Shown here one piece after another: positions 23,319 through 31,599 of a stretch of DNA of 33,039 bases (the stretch's first letter is position 1; each line of letters starts with the position of its first letter). The translations under genes were made by a program, and so were the position numbers. Location: NCBI GenBank assembly GCA_001603115.1, contig LVBG01000039.1, positions 1 through 33,039 on the forward strand, in the 5' to 3' direction. The notes beneath the pieces were generated by a model. It saw only the letters and a program-made list of their open reading frames with translations, made no database searches and had not been told where the DNA came from. This DNA is from Spirochaetales bacterium Spiro_05 (lineage in GTDB: Bacteria; Spirochaetota; Spirochaetia; Sphaerochaetales; Sphaerochaetaceae).

Positions 23319-24581
23319 ATGAAAAAGCAGATTCTTTTGGTAGTGTTGGCAGCCATCTTGGCATCCGGCATGCTCTTCGCACAAGCCGCCCCGGAAACAA
23401 AAGCGGAAGGACCGATCGAGATCACCTTCTGGTCGCTTTTCACCGGCGGAGACGGCGAGTTCTTTGATGCAATGGTCAAAGAGTTCAACGCTTCACAGAG
23501 TGAGATCGTCATGAAGAATGACATGGTGAAGTTTGACAACTACTACACCAAGCTCACTACCGCACTCGCTGCAAAGACCGCTCCGGATGTGGTCGTCGTC
23601 CATCAGGGAAACCTGTTGAACTACGTTCCCAGCGGTTCTCTTCTGGCGCTCGACTCCTATGTTGATGCCACAACCCTTGCTGACTTCCAGCAGGCTCCGC
23701 TCGATGCATGCCGCTTCGATGGCAAGCTCTTCTCCCTGCCGTTTGATGTCCATCCGATCGTGATGTACTACAACAAGGACCTGATGGCAAAAGCCGGCAT
23801 CACCAAGGTGCCCCAGAGTGCCCAGGAGTTCATCGAAGCATCGCAGAAAGTGAAGCAGGCTACCGGCAAGTGGGGCACGGCCATCGACAACACCACCGGT
23901 GTGTACAAGGCCTACACCCTTGCCCGCCTCTTCATGTCGATGATCGCGCAGCAGGGCGGCTCGCTTCTGAATGCCGATGCCACGGCTCCCGCCTTCAACA
24001 ATGCCTATGGCGAGGCAGCCCTGAAGTGGTTGCAGGATCTGGTGCATGTCTACAAGGTGAACCCCACCGAACTGGACTATGATGCAGCCATGAACACCTT
24101 CAAGCTTGGGGAAGCAGCCTTCTACTTCAACGGAGTCTGGGCAACCGGCACCCTGGAGCAGACAGCTGGATTGAATTTCGGTGCTGCACCGCTTCCTCCC
24201 ATCATGGGTGGAGAGGCCGCATGGGCTGGCTCGCACACCTTGGCCATTCCCGTTCAGAAGAACCAGGATCCCAAGCGGGTTGAGGCAGCGATGACCTTCA
24301 TCAACTGGATGACCTCCCATGGTGAGATGTGGGCGAAAGCCGGACACATCCCCACCCGCAAGAGTGTTGCCCAGAAGAGCGAAATGAAGGCACTTCCCTA
24401 CCGTGCAGACTATGCAGCGGCAGCAGCCTTCGCCCTTCCGACCCCGCGCACCGCAGCCTGGGAAGAGATCTACGGAACCTTGAGCGATAAGCTTGAGTTC
24501 GCAGTGACCAAGAACCAGAATCCGAAGGCAGCTCTTGCCGATATGGAACAAACGGTGAAGAATATCATTGCATCGTACTAA
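23319..24581 (+). CDS. ABC sugar transporter, extracellular solute-binding protein
   Basis: The 420-residue protein is a family 1 (CUT1) solute-binding protein. A signal peptide (residues 1-22, ending FAQA) has no lipobox cysteine, so the mature protein is probably free in the periplasm. The mature part starts with ITFWSLFTGGDGEFFDAMVKEF and has PDVVVVHQGNLLNYV, PFDVHPIVMYYNKDLM and GEAAFYFNGVWATG, as in sugar-binding proteins. AGGAGG lies 6 bases before the ATG at 23319. The sugar cannot be read from sequence, although aromatic and acidic residues in the cleft region fit a carbohydrate. A stable stem-loop follows the gene. Confidence 0.93.
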   Translation: MKKQILLVVLAAILASGMLFAQAAPETKAEGPIEITFWSLFTGGDGEFFDAMVKEFNASQSEIVMKNDMVKFDNYYTKLTTALAAKTAPDVVVVHQGNLLNYVPSGSLLALDSYVDATTLADFQQAPLDACRFDGKLFSLPFDVHPIVMYYNKDLMAKAGITKVPQSAQEFIEASQKVKQATGKWGTAIDNTTGVYKAYTLARLFMSMIAQQGGSLLNADATAPAFNNAYGEAALKWLQDLVHVYKVNPTELDYDAAMNTFKLGEAAFYFNGVWATGTLEQTAGLNFGAAPLPPIMGGEAAWAGSHTLAIPVQKNQDPKRVEAAMTFINWMTSHGEMWAKAGHIPTRKSVAQKSEMKALPYRADYAAAAAFALPTPRTAAWEEIYGTLSDKLEFAVTKNQNPKAALADMEQTVKNIIASY

Positions 24582-24594
24582 GCGTTTTTCCTTC

Positions 24595-24616
24595 TCCCCC
24601 CTCGTATGAGGGGGGA
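24595..24616 (+). other. Intercistronic stem-loop after the binding-protein gene
   Basis: TCCCCCCTC and GAGGGGGGA form a perfect 9-bp stem with a GTAT tetraloop, and no T-run follows. In sugar ABC operons such structures protect the upstream message, giving more binding protein than permease. That role is inferred here. Confidence 0.55.
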
Positions 24617-24626
24617 ATCTCTCGAT

Positions 24627-24638
24627 GGAGGGCCCTCC
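24627..24638 (+). other. Palindrome GGAGGGCCCTCC covering the permease ribosome-binding site
   Basis: A perfect 12-bp palindrome contains the GGAGG that serves the permease start at 24640. It could also pair between two mRNAs or with the preceding stem-loop. It may lower translation of the permease gene. Confidence 0.4.
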
Positions 24639-24639
24639 T

Positions 24640-25512
24640 ATGATACCTGGAAACAAGGACACCCGTGACGGAATCATCTTTTCCCTTCCGTTTCTGGTGG
24701 TTTACCTCGCCTTCATGATCTATCCACTGCTGTCGGGGCTCTACATCAGCTTCTTCAAGTGGGACATCCTTTCCACAGCCTCTTTTGTCGGGCTGGACAA
24801 CTATCGCACCCTCTTCTCCGACGAGAAGTTCTACTCCTCACTCTGGCACACCCTGCAGTTTGTGCTCATGACCACCCCGACGCTCTTGGTTGCCGGTTTT
24901 CTCATGGCCTTGGCCATCACCGGCAGCTCCCCCTGGAAGGGACTCATGGAGAACGTCTTCTTCTTTCCCTACATCTTTTCCATGACGGTGGTCAGTACCC
25001 TGTGGGCGTGGCTGATGCAGAAGGACTGGGGTATCTTCAACCAGGTCCTGATCAACATCGGTCAGAATCCTGTCAGCTGGCTTACCAACGAGAGGCTGGC
25101 CATGTGGTCGGTTGCACTCACCACCTTGTGGTGGACGGCAGGCTTCAACATGGTGCTCTTCGGGGCAGGCATCAAGCAAATCCCCAAGGAAATCTATGAA
25201 TCGGCGGCCATCGACGGAGCCACGTATATCCAGAGTGTCAGGCACATCACCATCCCCTTGGTCAGTTCCACCACCGTTCTCTGCCTGATCCTCCAGATCA
25301 TCGCTTCCTTCAATGTCTTTGGACAAGTCTATGTCATGACCGGTGGCGGCCCCCATGGCACCACACGCGTATTGGTACAGTACATCTACGAGACTGGTTT
25401 CAAGTTCTTCAAGATGGGCTACAGCGCAGCAATGAGCTACATCCTCTTTCTCATCATCCTGATGGTCAGCATTCTCCAGTACACCCTGCTGGGGAGGAAG
25501 GAGAACGCATGA
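24640..25512 (+). CDS. ABC sugar transporter permease (MalF-type)
   Basis: The 290-residue protein has six membrane segments, beginning at IIFSLPFLVVYLAFMIYPLL. It has the EAA loop YESAAIDGATYIQSVRHITIP that contacts the ATPase, near residues 185-205. It is the first permease of a CUT1-type importer. ATG 24625 is in frame, but the ATG at 24640, 8 bases after GGAGG, gives the usual short N-terminus. The stop overlaps the next permease's ATG by 4 bases. No ATPase gene is present in the operon, so a shared MsmK-type ATPase encoded elsewhere is likely. Confidence 0.93.
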   Translation: MIPGNKDTRDGIIFSLPFLVVYLAFMIYPLLSGLYISFFKWDILSTASFVGLDNYRTLFSDEKFYSSLWHTLQFVLMTTPTLLVAGFLMALAITGSSPWKGLMENVFFFPYIFSMTVVSTLWAWLMQKDWGIFNQVLINIGQNPVSWLTNERLAMWSVALTTLWWTAGFNMVLFGAGIKQIPKEIYESAAIDGATYIQSVRHITIPLVSSTTVLCLILQIIASFNVFGQVYVMTGGGPHGTTRVLVQYIYETGFKFFKMGYSAAMSYILFLIILMVSILQYTLLGRKENA

Positions 25513-26339
25513 AAAAGCTCACCTTCTCCAAGAAACAGCTGCTCATCCGCTGCATAGAACTGCTGTTCATCCTCATCTGGGTCTTCCCCCTCCTGTGGAT
25601 GGTGATCACCAGCCTCAAGCTGGAAGAGGAAGTCATCACCAGGACCTTCTCCTTCTGGCCATCCCATCCCACTTTTGCCAACTACATCAAGGCTTTCACC
25701 TCGACCTACATCGTCAACTGGATGGGCAACTCCTTCATCGTTTCGCTGATGGCAATGCTGCTCACCCTCATCATCGACGCTCCCATAGCCTATGCCTTTG
25801 CAAAGATCCGCTTCAAAGGAAGAAACATCCTCTTCTGGGCGGTGATGGGCGGCATGATGGTTCCTTTCCAGGTCCTCATCGTTCCCCTCTACCTGCAGTT
25901 CAATTCATTCGGCCTAATCAACACCCTTGCTGCCGCATACCTGCCAAGAATTGCCCTGCCCATCGGCATCTTCATCCTCAAGCAGTTCTATGAGGGCATC
26001 CCCTCCGACCTGGAGGAAGCAGCCTTCATCGATGGGGCTTCCCGCTACAGGATCTTTGCGCAGATCATCCTGCCGTTGGGACAGTCGGCGATGGCAACGG
26101 TGATCATCCTCTCCTTCATCAATGCATGGAACGACTTCCTCTGGCCCTTGATCGTGATCAACGACACCATCAAGTACACGATTACGGTGGGTATCGCCAA
26201 CTTCCAGGGCACCCATGGAACCCAATACTCCCTGATCATGGCAGGGGCGGCGGTAGCTTCGATCCCGCAGATCTTTTTCTACATTTTCTTCAGAAAGAAG
26301 ATCATTGCAGGAATAGCCACCAGTGGAATGAAAGGATAA
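25509..26339 (+). CDS. ABC sugar transporter permease (MalG-type)
   Basis: The 276-residue protein has six membrane segments and the EAA loop LEEAAFIDGASRYRIFAQIILP, followed by WNDFLWPLIVIND, which is typical of MalG-type CUT1 permeases. It pairs with the preceding permease to form the channel. It is translationally coupled to it by an ATGA overlap (25509-25512), and the glycosidase-like gene begins 4 bases after its stop. Confidence 0.93.
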   Translation: MKKLTFSKKQLLIRCIELLFILIWVFPLLWMVITSLKLEEEVITRTFSFWPSHPTFANYIKAFTSTYIVNWMGNSFIVSLMAMLLTLIIDAPIAYAFAKIRFKGRNILFWAVMGGMMVPFQVLIVPLYLQFNSFGLINTLAAAYLPRIALPIGIFILKQFYEGIPSDLEEAAFIDGASRYRIFAQIILPLGQSAMATVIILSFINAWNDFLWPLIVINDTIKYTITVGIANFQGTHGTQYSLIMAGAAVASIPQIFFYIFFRKKIIAGIATSGMKG

Positions 26340-26343
26340 GGAC

Positions 26344-28392
26344 GTGATATTACAAGAACTCTCCGAGCAGAAGGTTGAGCTTTATGCAGCCGATTCGCTT
26401 TGCATCCTCTCCTACACGCTCACCTACGAGGGAAAGCGACGCACAAGTGCTGCCTTGACCATCAAAGGCACACAGTTGCGAGCCGAGTTCCCCGGCATCG
26501 CTGTCATAGAGGACTCCTTCACCCTTGCCGGTGATTTGATCATCCTGAAGCGGAAGTGGCATATCATGCAACGTGGTTCCTATCGCTTGCAGGCAGCCTT
26601 CTCCTATCAGGATGGGGAGAAAGAGAACTCGCTCTTCATCCCAGCAGTCTGGTACCAGGACAACCTCAAGGGCAAAGGCTGCTTTCCCTCTCCCGAACGC
26701 AGCACCAGCTGGTCCTTTCTGGAAACCAGGATGGCCATCCCTTGCTGCGCCCAGCTCTCCAACGGACAACAGCTCTTCAGCTGTGCCACCGAGCCGGCGC
26801 AGGAAGAGCGCTTCCTTTCCTCGGTTGCTGCCGAACGGCATGGCCTTATCATCTCCATTCCCGGCAGTGAATGGCCCTACAGTTACCGTGGCAAGCAATC
26901 ATTGGTCGACACGTCCCAAGATAGTCTTCCCACCTTGGAGGTAGGGGCGGAAGGTCTGGTCTATGAACGGACCTTCTATCTTGCAAACCAGAAAACCAGT
27001 GACAGCCAGGGAGGGTATTGCTCCTTTGTGGCCGCTCTCCCGGAGCCGGACAGGGAAAAGTCCCCTCGCATGCCGGCATGGCAGGACTGGTTCGAGTACA
27101 AGCTTACCCGCCTGATCAACCTGGTCAAGAAAACGGAGAACGATCTGGCCTACCTGGCAATGGGTGAGGGAAATGATGAGGTGCAGGATGTCTATGCCTT
27201 CACCGCAGCCTCCTTTCTGGTCAAGAGCCTCCAAGGCGCATACGAACTGGCAAACCTGAGTTCCTACCAGCCCAAGCTTGCGTGCCTCAAGCAAGCCAGA
27301 AAGAACCTCGCTTGTACGTTTGGCCTTCAGGATGATGGGCTGCTGCTTGCACAGGTGGCAAAACGGATTGCAGACTTTTTTCTGCAGGCTGAGATCAGCG
27401 AAGGGGTGTTCCAGGACAACTATGACCTGAACAACCACATCTGGGGAGGATACCTGGGTATCGGGGAACATCCCGAATTCCGCTCGATGGTGAACAGCCG
27501 CTGCAACGGAGAGGCGATGAAGCACTATGTGCTGCTTGCCAGAACGCTCCACCATCTTGGCTATGAGGAGGGATCGTACCTCTCGCTTGCCCGCAGGGTG
27601 GCCAGGTTCTACTGCGAGGCACAGCTCTCCTCGGGCTCTTTCGGTCGCTGGTGGACGGAGAAGGGAAAACCCGGCGATATCCAAGGGACCAACGGGGCGT
27701 ACGTTGGATCGTTCTTCTGTGCCCTCATCCCGTACCTCAACGATGAGGATCCGCTCAGAAACGATTTGCTCAGTGCGGTACACCAGGCATACAGCTTTTA
27801 CAGCGAACTTGCCTACGAGGGCTTGTTCTATGGGGATACGCTTGATGCGGACTCCTGTGACAAGGAAGCTGGGGTCGCCTTGCTCTCCTTCTTCCTCGAT
27901 CTCTACACTTTGGAGAAGGACAAGCGCCAGCTTGAGAGCGCTCGCTTGTGTGCACAGTTCATCGTGCAATGGATCTGGCAGAGAGACTCCTACCTGCCGC
28001 CGGAAAGTCCGCTTGCACAGCAACAGTTCTGCACCCGCGGAATGACCAGCGTATCGGTTGCCCACCATCATCTCGATTTCTATGGGATGGCGATTGCCTA
28101 CGAGTTCCTCCGCTATGCATCCTTTTCCGGCGACTCCTTCTTCAGGCAACAGGCACACCTGATGATCCAAGCGTGCAGGCAGCTGGTTGCAACCGAGGAG
28201 AATCTACTGGGAAGGGATGTCTCCTTCGTAGGGTGGCAACCTGAGCAGCTGAACCATACTGCGTGGGAGTATTTTGATCGTCCTGAGTTGATGCATGGGC
28301 ACTATGCCATTGATATCGCCTGGGTGACGGTGCTGACCTTGGGCTCCTATGAGCAGATCAGGACTGATTTTCCCGAGGACTTGGAGGAGTAA
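26344..28392 (+). CDS. Probable six-hairpin glycosidase-like protein
   Basis: The 682-residue protein has no signal peptide. An N-terminal beta-rich part (about 1-240) is followed by an alpha-helical part (250-680) whose repeated helix pairs and aromatic motifs (DLNNHIWGGYLG, GSFGRWWTEKGKPGDIQG, GMTSVSVAHHHLDFYGMAIAYE) fit an (alpha/alpha)6 barrel. No glycoside hydrolase family could be named, and the catalytic acids are not certain. It would act in the cytoplasm on sugars brought in by the upstream transporter. The start is GTG, after AAGGA. It is 4 bases after the permease and 3 bases before the EEP-family gene. Confidence 0.7.
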   Translation: MILQELSEQKVELYAADSLCILSYTLTYEGKRRTSAALTIKGTQLRAEFPGIAVIEDSFTLAGDLIILKRKWHIMQRGSYRLQAAFSYQDGEKENSLFIPAVWYQDNLKGKGCFPSPERSTSWSFLETRMAIPCCAQLSNGQQLFSCATEPAQEERFLSSVAAERHGLIISIPGSEWPYSYRGKQSLVDTSQDSLPTLEVGAEGLVYERTFYLANQKTSDSQGGYCSFVAALPEPDREKSPRMPAWQDWFEYKLTRLINLVKKTENDLAYLAMGEGNDEVQDVYAFTAASFLVKSLQGAYELANLSSYQPKLACLKQARKNLACTFGLQDDGLLLAQVAKRIADFFLQAEISEGVFQDNYDLNNHIWGGYLGIGEHPEFRSMVNSRCNGEAMKHYVLLARTLHHLGYEEGSYLSLARRVARFYCEAQLSSGSFGRWWTEKGKPGDIQGTNGAYVGSFFCALIPYLNDEDPLRNDLLSAVHQAYSFYSELAYEGLFYGDTLDADSCDKEAGVALLSFFLDLYTLEKDKRQLESARLCAQFIVQWIWQRDSYLPPESPLAQQQFCTRGMTSVSVAHHHLDFYGMAIAYEFLRYASFSGDSFFRQQAHLMIQACRQLVATEENLLGRDVSFVGWQPEQLNHTAWEYFDRPELMHGHYAIDIAWVTVLTLGSYEQIRTDFPEDLEE

Positions 28393-28395
28393 GGA

Positions 28396-29130
28396 ATGCA
28401 ACGAATCAGTGTGGTGAGTCTGAATCTTTGGAATACCGAGTACTGGGAAGAGCGCAAGGACTGTGTGGCATCATTTGTACAGACCTATGCTGCCGATGTC
28501 TACTGCTTCCAGGAGGTACGGCCGCAGACCCTGGCATTCCTGGACGACGCCTTGCACGGATATGTGCGTATCGAAGGGGAGGAAGAGGGCTGGAGGTGTG
28601 AAAACAGCATCTATCTGAGGAAAGACCGCTTCGAGGTGGACGCATTCGGAAGGGTCGACCTTCAGATGCCTGAGATCCATCGCGGACTGTTCTGGACCAA
28701 GGTGCGCACCACAGAAGGAACACCGTTATTCATCGGTACGATGCACCTGACCCATCAGCTCAATGCGGATGAGCTGCGTACCGGAATCGGCTACCGTCAT
28801 GCAGAAGCTCACCTTGCAGCAAAAGCACTGAATGAGCTGGCAGAAGATGATGCTGCGCTCATCTGCGGGGATTTCAATGACCCGGTGCATCCAAGCTGGA
28901 TCTTCCATGAGCAAGCAGGCTTCTCTGATGTGTTCACCCTGCTCGGCCTGGCAGCGCCCGTCACCTTCCCCTGCCCCTACCTCAGCAGCGAACGCTTCCT
29001 GGTGGAGGCAATCGACAAGATCATGATCAAAGGACCTATTCGGCCGGTTCTGGCAACCAGTCCGCAATTCATGACGGTAGGGGGTGCCCTATCCGACCAT
29101 TGGCCGGTAGCAGCCGTTCTCGATCTCTAG
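28396..29130 (+). CDS. Endonuclease/exonuclease/phosphatase-family hydrolase
   Basis: The 244-residue protein follows the EEP fold from end to end: ISVVSLNLWN (metal site), CFQEVRPQT (catalytic Glu), TMHLTHQ, ICGDFND (Asp/Asn pair) and the final SDHWPVAAVLDL (catalytic His). Family members cleave phosphodiesters in nucleic acids, lipids or small molecules. There is no signal peptide. Its place at the end of a sugar operon suggests action on a phosphorylated or phosphodiester-linked metabolite, which is inference. Its end overlaps the convergent SGNH hydrolase gene by 4 bases, with no terminator between them. Confidence 0.88.
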   Translation: MQRISVVSLNLWNTEYWEERKDCVASFVQTYAADVYCFQEVRPQTLAFLDDALHGYVRIEGEEEGWRCENSIYLRKDRFEVDAFGRVDLQMPEIHRGLFWTKVRTTEGTPLFIGTMHLTHQLNADELRTGIGYRHAEAHLAAKALNELAEDDAALICGDFNDPVHPSWIFHEQAGFSDVFTLLGLAAPVTFPCPYLSSERFLVEAIDKIMIKGPIRPVLATSPQFMTVGGALSDHWPVAAVLDL

Positions 29131-29756
29131 AACAGGGAGCTGATCATAGGAAGAAGCGCATGGGCGAGGGCCAGATGGCCCTCCCTATCCATATGCAGCT
29201 GATCGATTTCTGATGGTTGTGCAACCTGGGAAGCATCAAGAAAGAGCACACCCTGCTCTTTTGCCATCTGCCTGATCGCGGGGGCAAGCTTTCTGCTCAA
29301 CGTGGATGAGGATGCATCATAGCTGACAAACGGGGCTTTCTCTATCTCCAGACCGACGTGGATGGGAGAGACCACGAGTATCTTGGGGATGGGGTACCCT
29401 TCCCCATAGGGGTAGGTCCGAATAAGGGCGATCAATTGCTCCAAAGCCTTGGCGATGATTCGCTCACTGGCTTTGAAGAAAACCTTGCAGTCGTTGGTTC
29501 CCAGACTGAGGATGACCAGATCGATGGGCCGGTGGCTCTGCAGGGCTACCGGGAGGAACTGCTTTCCGCACCGGTTGGGTTCAAGGGGGTCGTCAAAGAC
29601 GGTGGTACGCCCACCCATTCCTTCCTCGATGATGCGGTAGGAAGGGCCGAGCAGACCAGCCAGGATGCCGGTCCACCTCGACTCATATGCCCATCTCCCA
29701 CCGCTTGGGTTGGTGCCGAACGTATTGGAATCACCGAAACAGAGTATCGTATGCAT
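29127..29756 (-). CDS. SGNH/GDSL-family hydrolase
   Basis: The 209-residue protein has the four SGNH blocks: ILCFGDSNTFG (Ser nucleophile), the block II Gly in EEGMGGRTT, LSLGTNDCK (Asn), and the C-terminal DREGHLALA with the His of the dyad. Members are esterases or lipases, often acting on acetylated sugars, which would suit the sugar genes around it. There is no signal peptide. The start at 29756 has no ribosome-binding site; a TGCTACACT -10 element ends 6 bases before the ATG, so it may have its own leaderless transcript. Confidence 0.9.
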   Translation of the reverse strand: MHTILCFGDSNTFGTNPSGGRWAYESRWTGILAGLLGPSYRIIEEGMGGRTTVFDDPLEPNRCGKQFLPVALQSHRPIDLVILSLGTNDCKVFFKASERIIAKALEQLIALIRTYPYGEGYPIPKILVVSPIHVGLEIEKAPFVSYDASSSTLSRKLAPAIRQMAKEQGVLFLDASQVAQPSEIDQLHMDREGHLALAHALLPMISSLF

Positions 29757-29762
29757 AGGGTG

Positions 29763-29791
29763 AGTGTAGCAGAGCTTCAGCCCTACTTGAA
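29763..29791 (-). promoter_or_regulatory. Candidate leaderless promoter of the SGNH gene
   Basis: On the minus strand TTCAAG (29791-29786, weak) is followed after 17 bases by TACACT (29768-29763) with an extended -10 TG in front. Six bases separate it from the ATG, the same arrangement as the DUF4954-like gene. Confidence 0.5.
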
Positions 29792-30460
29792 GTAGGCAGG
29801 ATATTTTTCCCTGATCGCCACCTCATCGATCTTGTAGCGTGAGAGATGCTTCTCTATCAGAGCTCCTGCTTCATCCGGATTCTTGGATGCGATGGCATTG
29901 GCAATCGCCTGGTGGTCACTGACAATCTTGATATCCTTGATCGTGTTCAGGCTCATGCTGCGTACCCGGTCGAAATGGACGGTAAGCCCTTCCATCATCC
30001 AACCGTATATCTGGACCTTATTGGCAAGCTGGAAAAGCAGGGCATGGAAGAGATTATCCAGTTCCAGAAGCTTCTCGGGATTCGGATGCTCCACATAGAA
30101 AGCCTGCAAGCGAAGGTTCTCCTCCAAATACGAAAGATCGGGAGCCGGTTCCATCTGGCTGAGGTGCCGTACTACTTCCCGTTCCAATACAAGGCGCAAG
30201 AAGCGTGACTCCTCGACCAAAGCATAGTCGATGAGCATGATCCTGCTTCCCTTCTGGGGAAGAATCTCAACAATTCCCACCCGGCTCAGCTCAATGAGGG
30301 CTTCACGAACCGGGGTGCGTGAGATTCCCAGCTTTGCGGCCATCTCATTTTCGCTGACCATGCTTCCCGGCTCGAGAGCCAGGCTGATGATATTCTCTTT
30401 CAGCACCCGAAGTGAGTATTCACGTGCAGTCTCTTTGGGTAGCCGAGCGGTTATGTGCAT
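29783..30460 (-). CDS. GntR-family regulator (FadR/FCD subfamily)
   Basis: The 225-residue protein has an N-terminal GntR winged helix (about 10-78) with PGSMVSENEMAAKLGISRTPVREAL and LPQKGSRI. An all-helical FCD ligand domain follows (85-215), where LDNLFHALLFQLAN and SDHQAIANAI supply Asp and His residues of the usual metal/effector site. It lies 31 bases after uxuA in the same direction. It is therefore probably the local regulator of hexuronate or mannonate use (UxuR/ExuR-like), although the ligand is inferred. GGAGAGGGA upstream of the ATG gives the start. Confidence 0.92.
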   Translation of the reverse strand: MHITARLPKETAREYSLRVLKENIISLALEPGSMVSENEMAAKLGISRTPVREALIELSRVGIVEILPQKGSRIMLIDYALVEESRFLRLVLEREVVRHLSQMEPAPDLSYLEENLRLQAFYVEHPNPEKLLELDNLFHALLFQLANKVQIYGWMMEGLTVHFDRVRSMSLNTIKDIKIVSDHQAIANAIASKNPDEAGALIEKHLSRYKIDEVAIREKYPAYFK

Positions 30461-30491
30461 TCTCTTCCCTCTCCTACGTTCACAATGTATC

Positions 30492-31586
30492 CTAGCATGG
30501 TATGCCTGTTCTGGTTACCTGCGTTTTTTTCGCAGCCTCCCATAATCCGGCAAGATAGGTTGCTCCAAGGGCACGGTCATACAGACCATAGCCTGGACGA
30601 GCTTGTTCCCCCCAGATCATCCTTCCATGGTCTGGGCGGATGTAGCCATCAAAGCCATTGTCGGACAACGCCTCCACGATGGCATACATATCCAAGTCTC
30701 CACAACCGCTGAGGTGTGCGCATTCATCAAAATCCTGCTTGCTCAGGTGCTTCACATTCCTCAGATGGGCAAAGTGGATACGGCCTTGGCTTGCAAACTC
30801 TGCAGCCATGGACGGCAGATCATTCTCCATGCTGCTTCCCAAACTCCCCGTACAGAAGGTAATCCCATGATAAGGGCTGCTGTTGAGGGAGAGAAAGTGA
30901 CGAATGTGCTCAGCATTGGTGATGACTTTCGGCAGTCCATAGAGTGGCCAAGGCGGGTCATCAGGGTGTATGGCCATCTTGATATCGTACTGCTGGGCAT
31001 AAGGGATGACAGCATCGAGGAAGTACTTGATGTGCTTCCAGTATTGCTCCACACCGATGGCTTGGTAGAATTCGATGTCCTTGGCCATTTGGGCGAGACG
31101 CTCAGGCTCCCAGCCGGGGAGCGAGTATCCCCGTGCCTTGCTGTTCATCGAAAGGGCCATGGTGTCGGGGTTGAGGGCCAAAACCTGTTCATGACGGTAT
31201 GCCATGACTTGCGACCCGTCCTCCAGGCTGTGGGAAAGGTCGCTGCGTGCCCAGTCCAACACCGGCATGAAATTGTAACAGAGACACTTGATTCCGATCT
31301 CATGGAGGTTCTTCAGCGTCTGGATATACCGCTCTATGTAGAGGTCGCGACTGGGCAACCCCTTCTTGATGTCCTCGTGAATGTTGACACTCTCGATGAC
31401 CTCCACTTCCAGACCTGCATCCGCAACTTCAGCCTTGAGACGAAACAGTGACTCAAGCGGCCAGACTTCCCCTGCAGTGAGCCTGCTCAGAGAGGTGGCT
31501 ACCCCACTCATCCCAGGCACCTGTCGTATCTGGCCCAATGTGACGCTATCATCCCCGAATGGGAAATACCGCATTATCATCTTCAT
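30492..31586 (-). CDS. uxuA: Mannonate dehydratase
   Basis: The 364-residue protein matches UxuA, which dehydrates D-mannonate to 2-keto-3-deoxygluconate in glucuronate breakdown. It starts with MKMIMRYFPFGDDSVTLGQIRQVPG and has CYNFMPVLDW, MAIHPDDPPWPLYGLP (metal site His/Asp), FCTGSLGSS and IRPDHGRMIWGE, all characteristic of the family. The ATG at 31586 lies 13 bases after the dctM stop; the upstream in-frame extension to 31736 is a shadow of dctM. The enzyme links the TRAP transporter to hexuronate or sugar-acid uptake. Confidence 0.95.
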   Translation of the reverse strand: MKMIMRYFPFGDDSVTLGQIRQVPGMSGVATSLSRLTAGEVWPLESLFRLKAEVADAGLEVEVIESVNIHEDIKKGLPSRDLYIERYIQTLKNLHEIGIKCLCYNFMPVLDWARSDLSHSLEDGSQVMAYRHEQVLALNPDTMALSMNSKARGYSLPGWEPERLAQMAKDIEFYQAIGVEQYWKHIKYFLDAVIPYAQQYDIKMAIHPDDPPWPLYGLPKVITNAEHIRHFLSLNSSPYHGITFCTGSLGSSMENDLPSMAAEFASQGRIHFAHLRNVKHLSKQDFDECAHLSGCGDLDMYAIVEALSDNGFDGYIRPDHGRMIWGEQARPGYGLYDRALGATYLAGLWEAAKKTQVTRTGIPC

Positions 31587-31599
31587 CGCAACACCAGTC

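Noticed and set aside
26899..28170. Minus-strand open frame of 423 codons
   Set aside because: It is antisense to the glycosidase-like gene, which has operon context and a ribosome-binding site. The antisense product has no recognisable motif.
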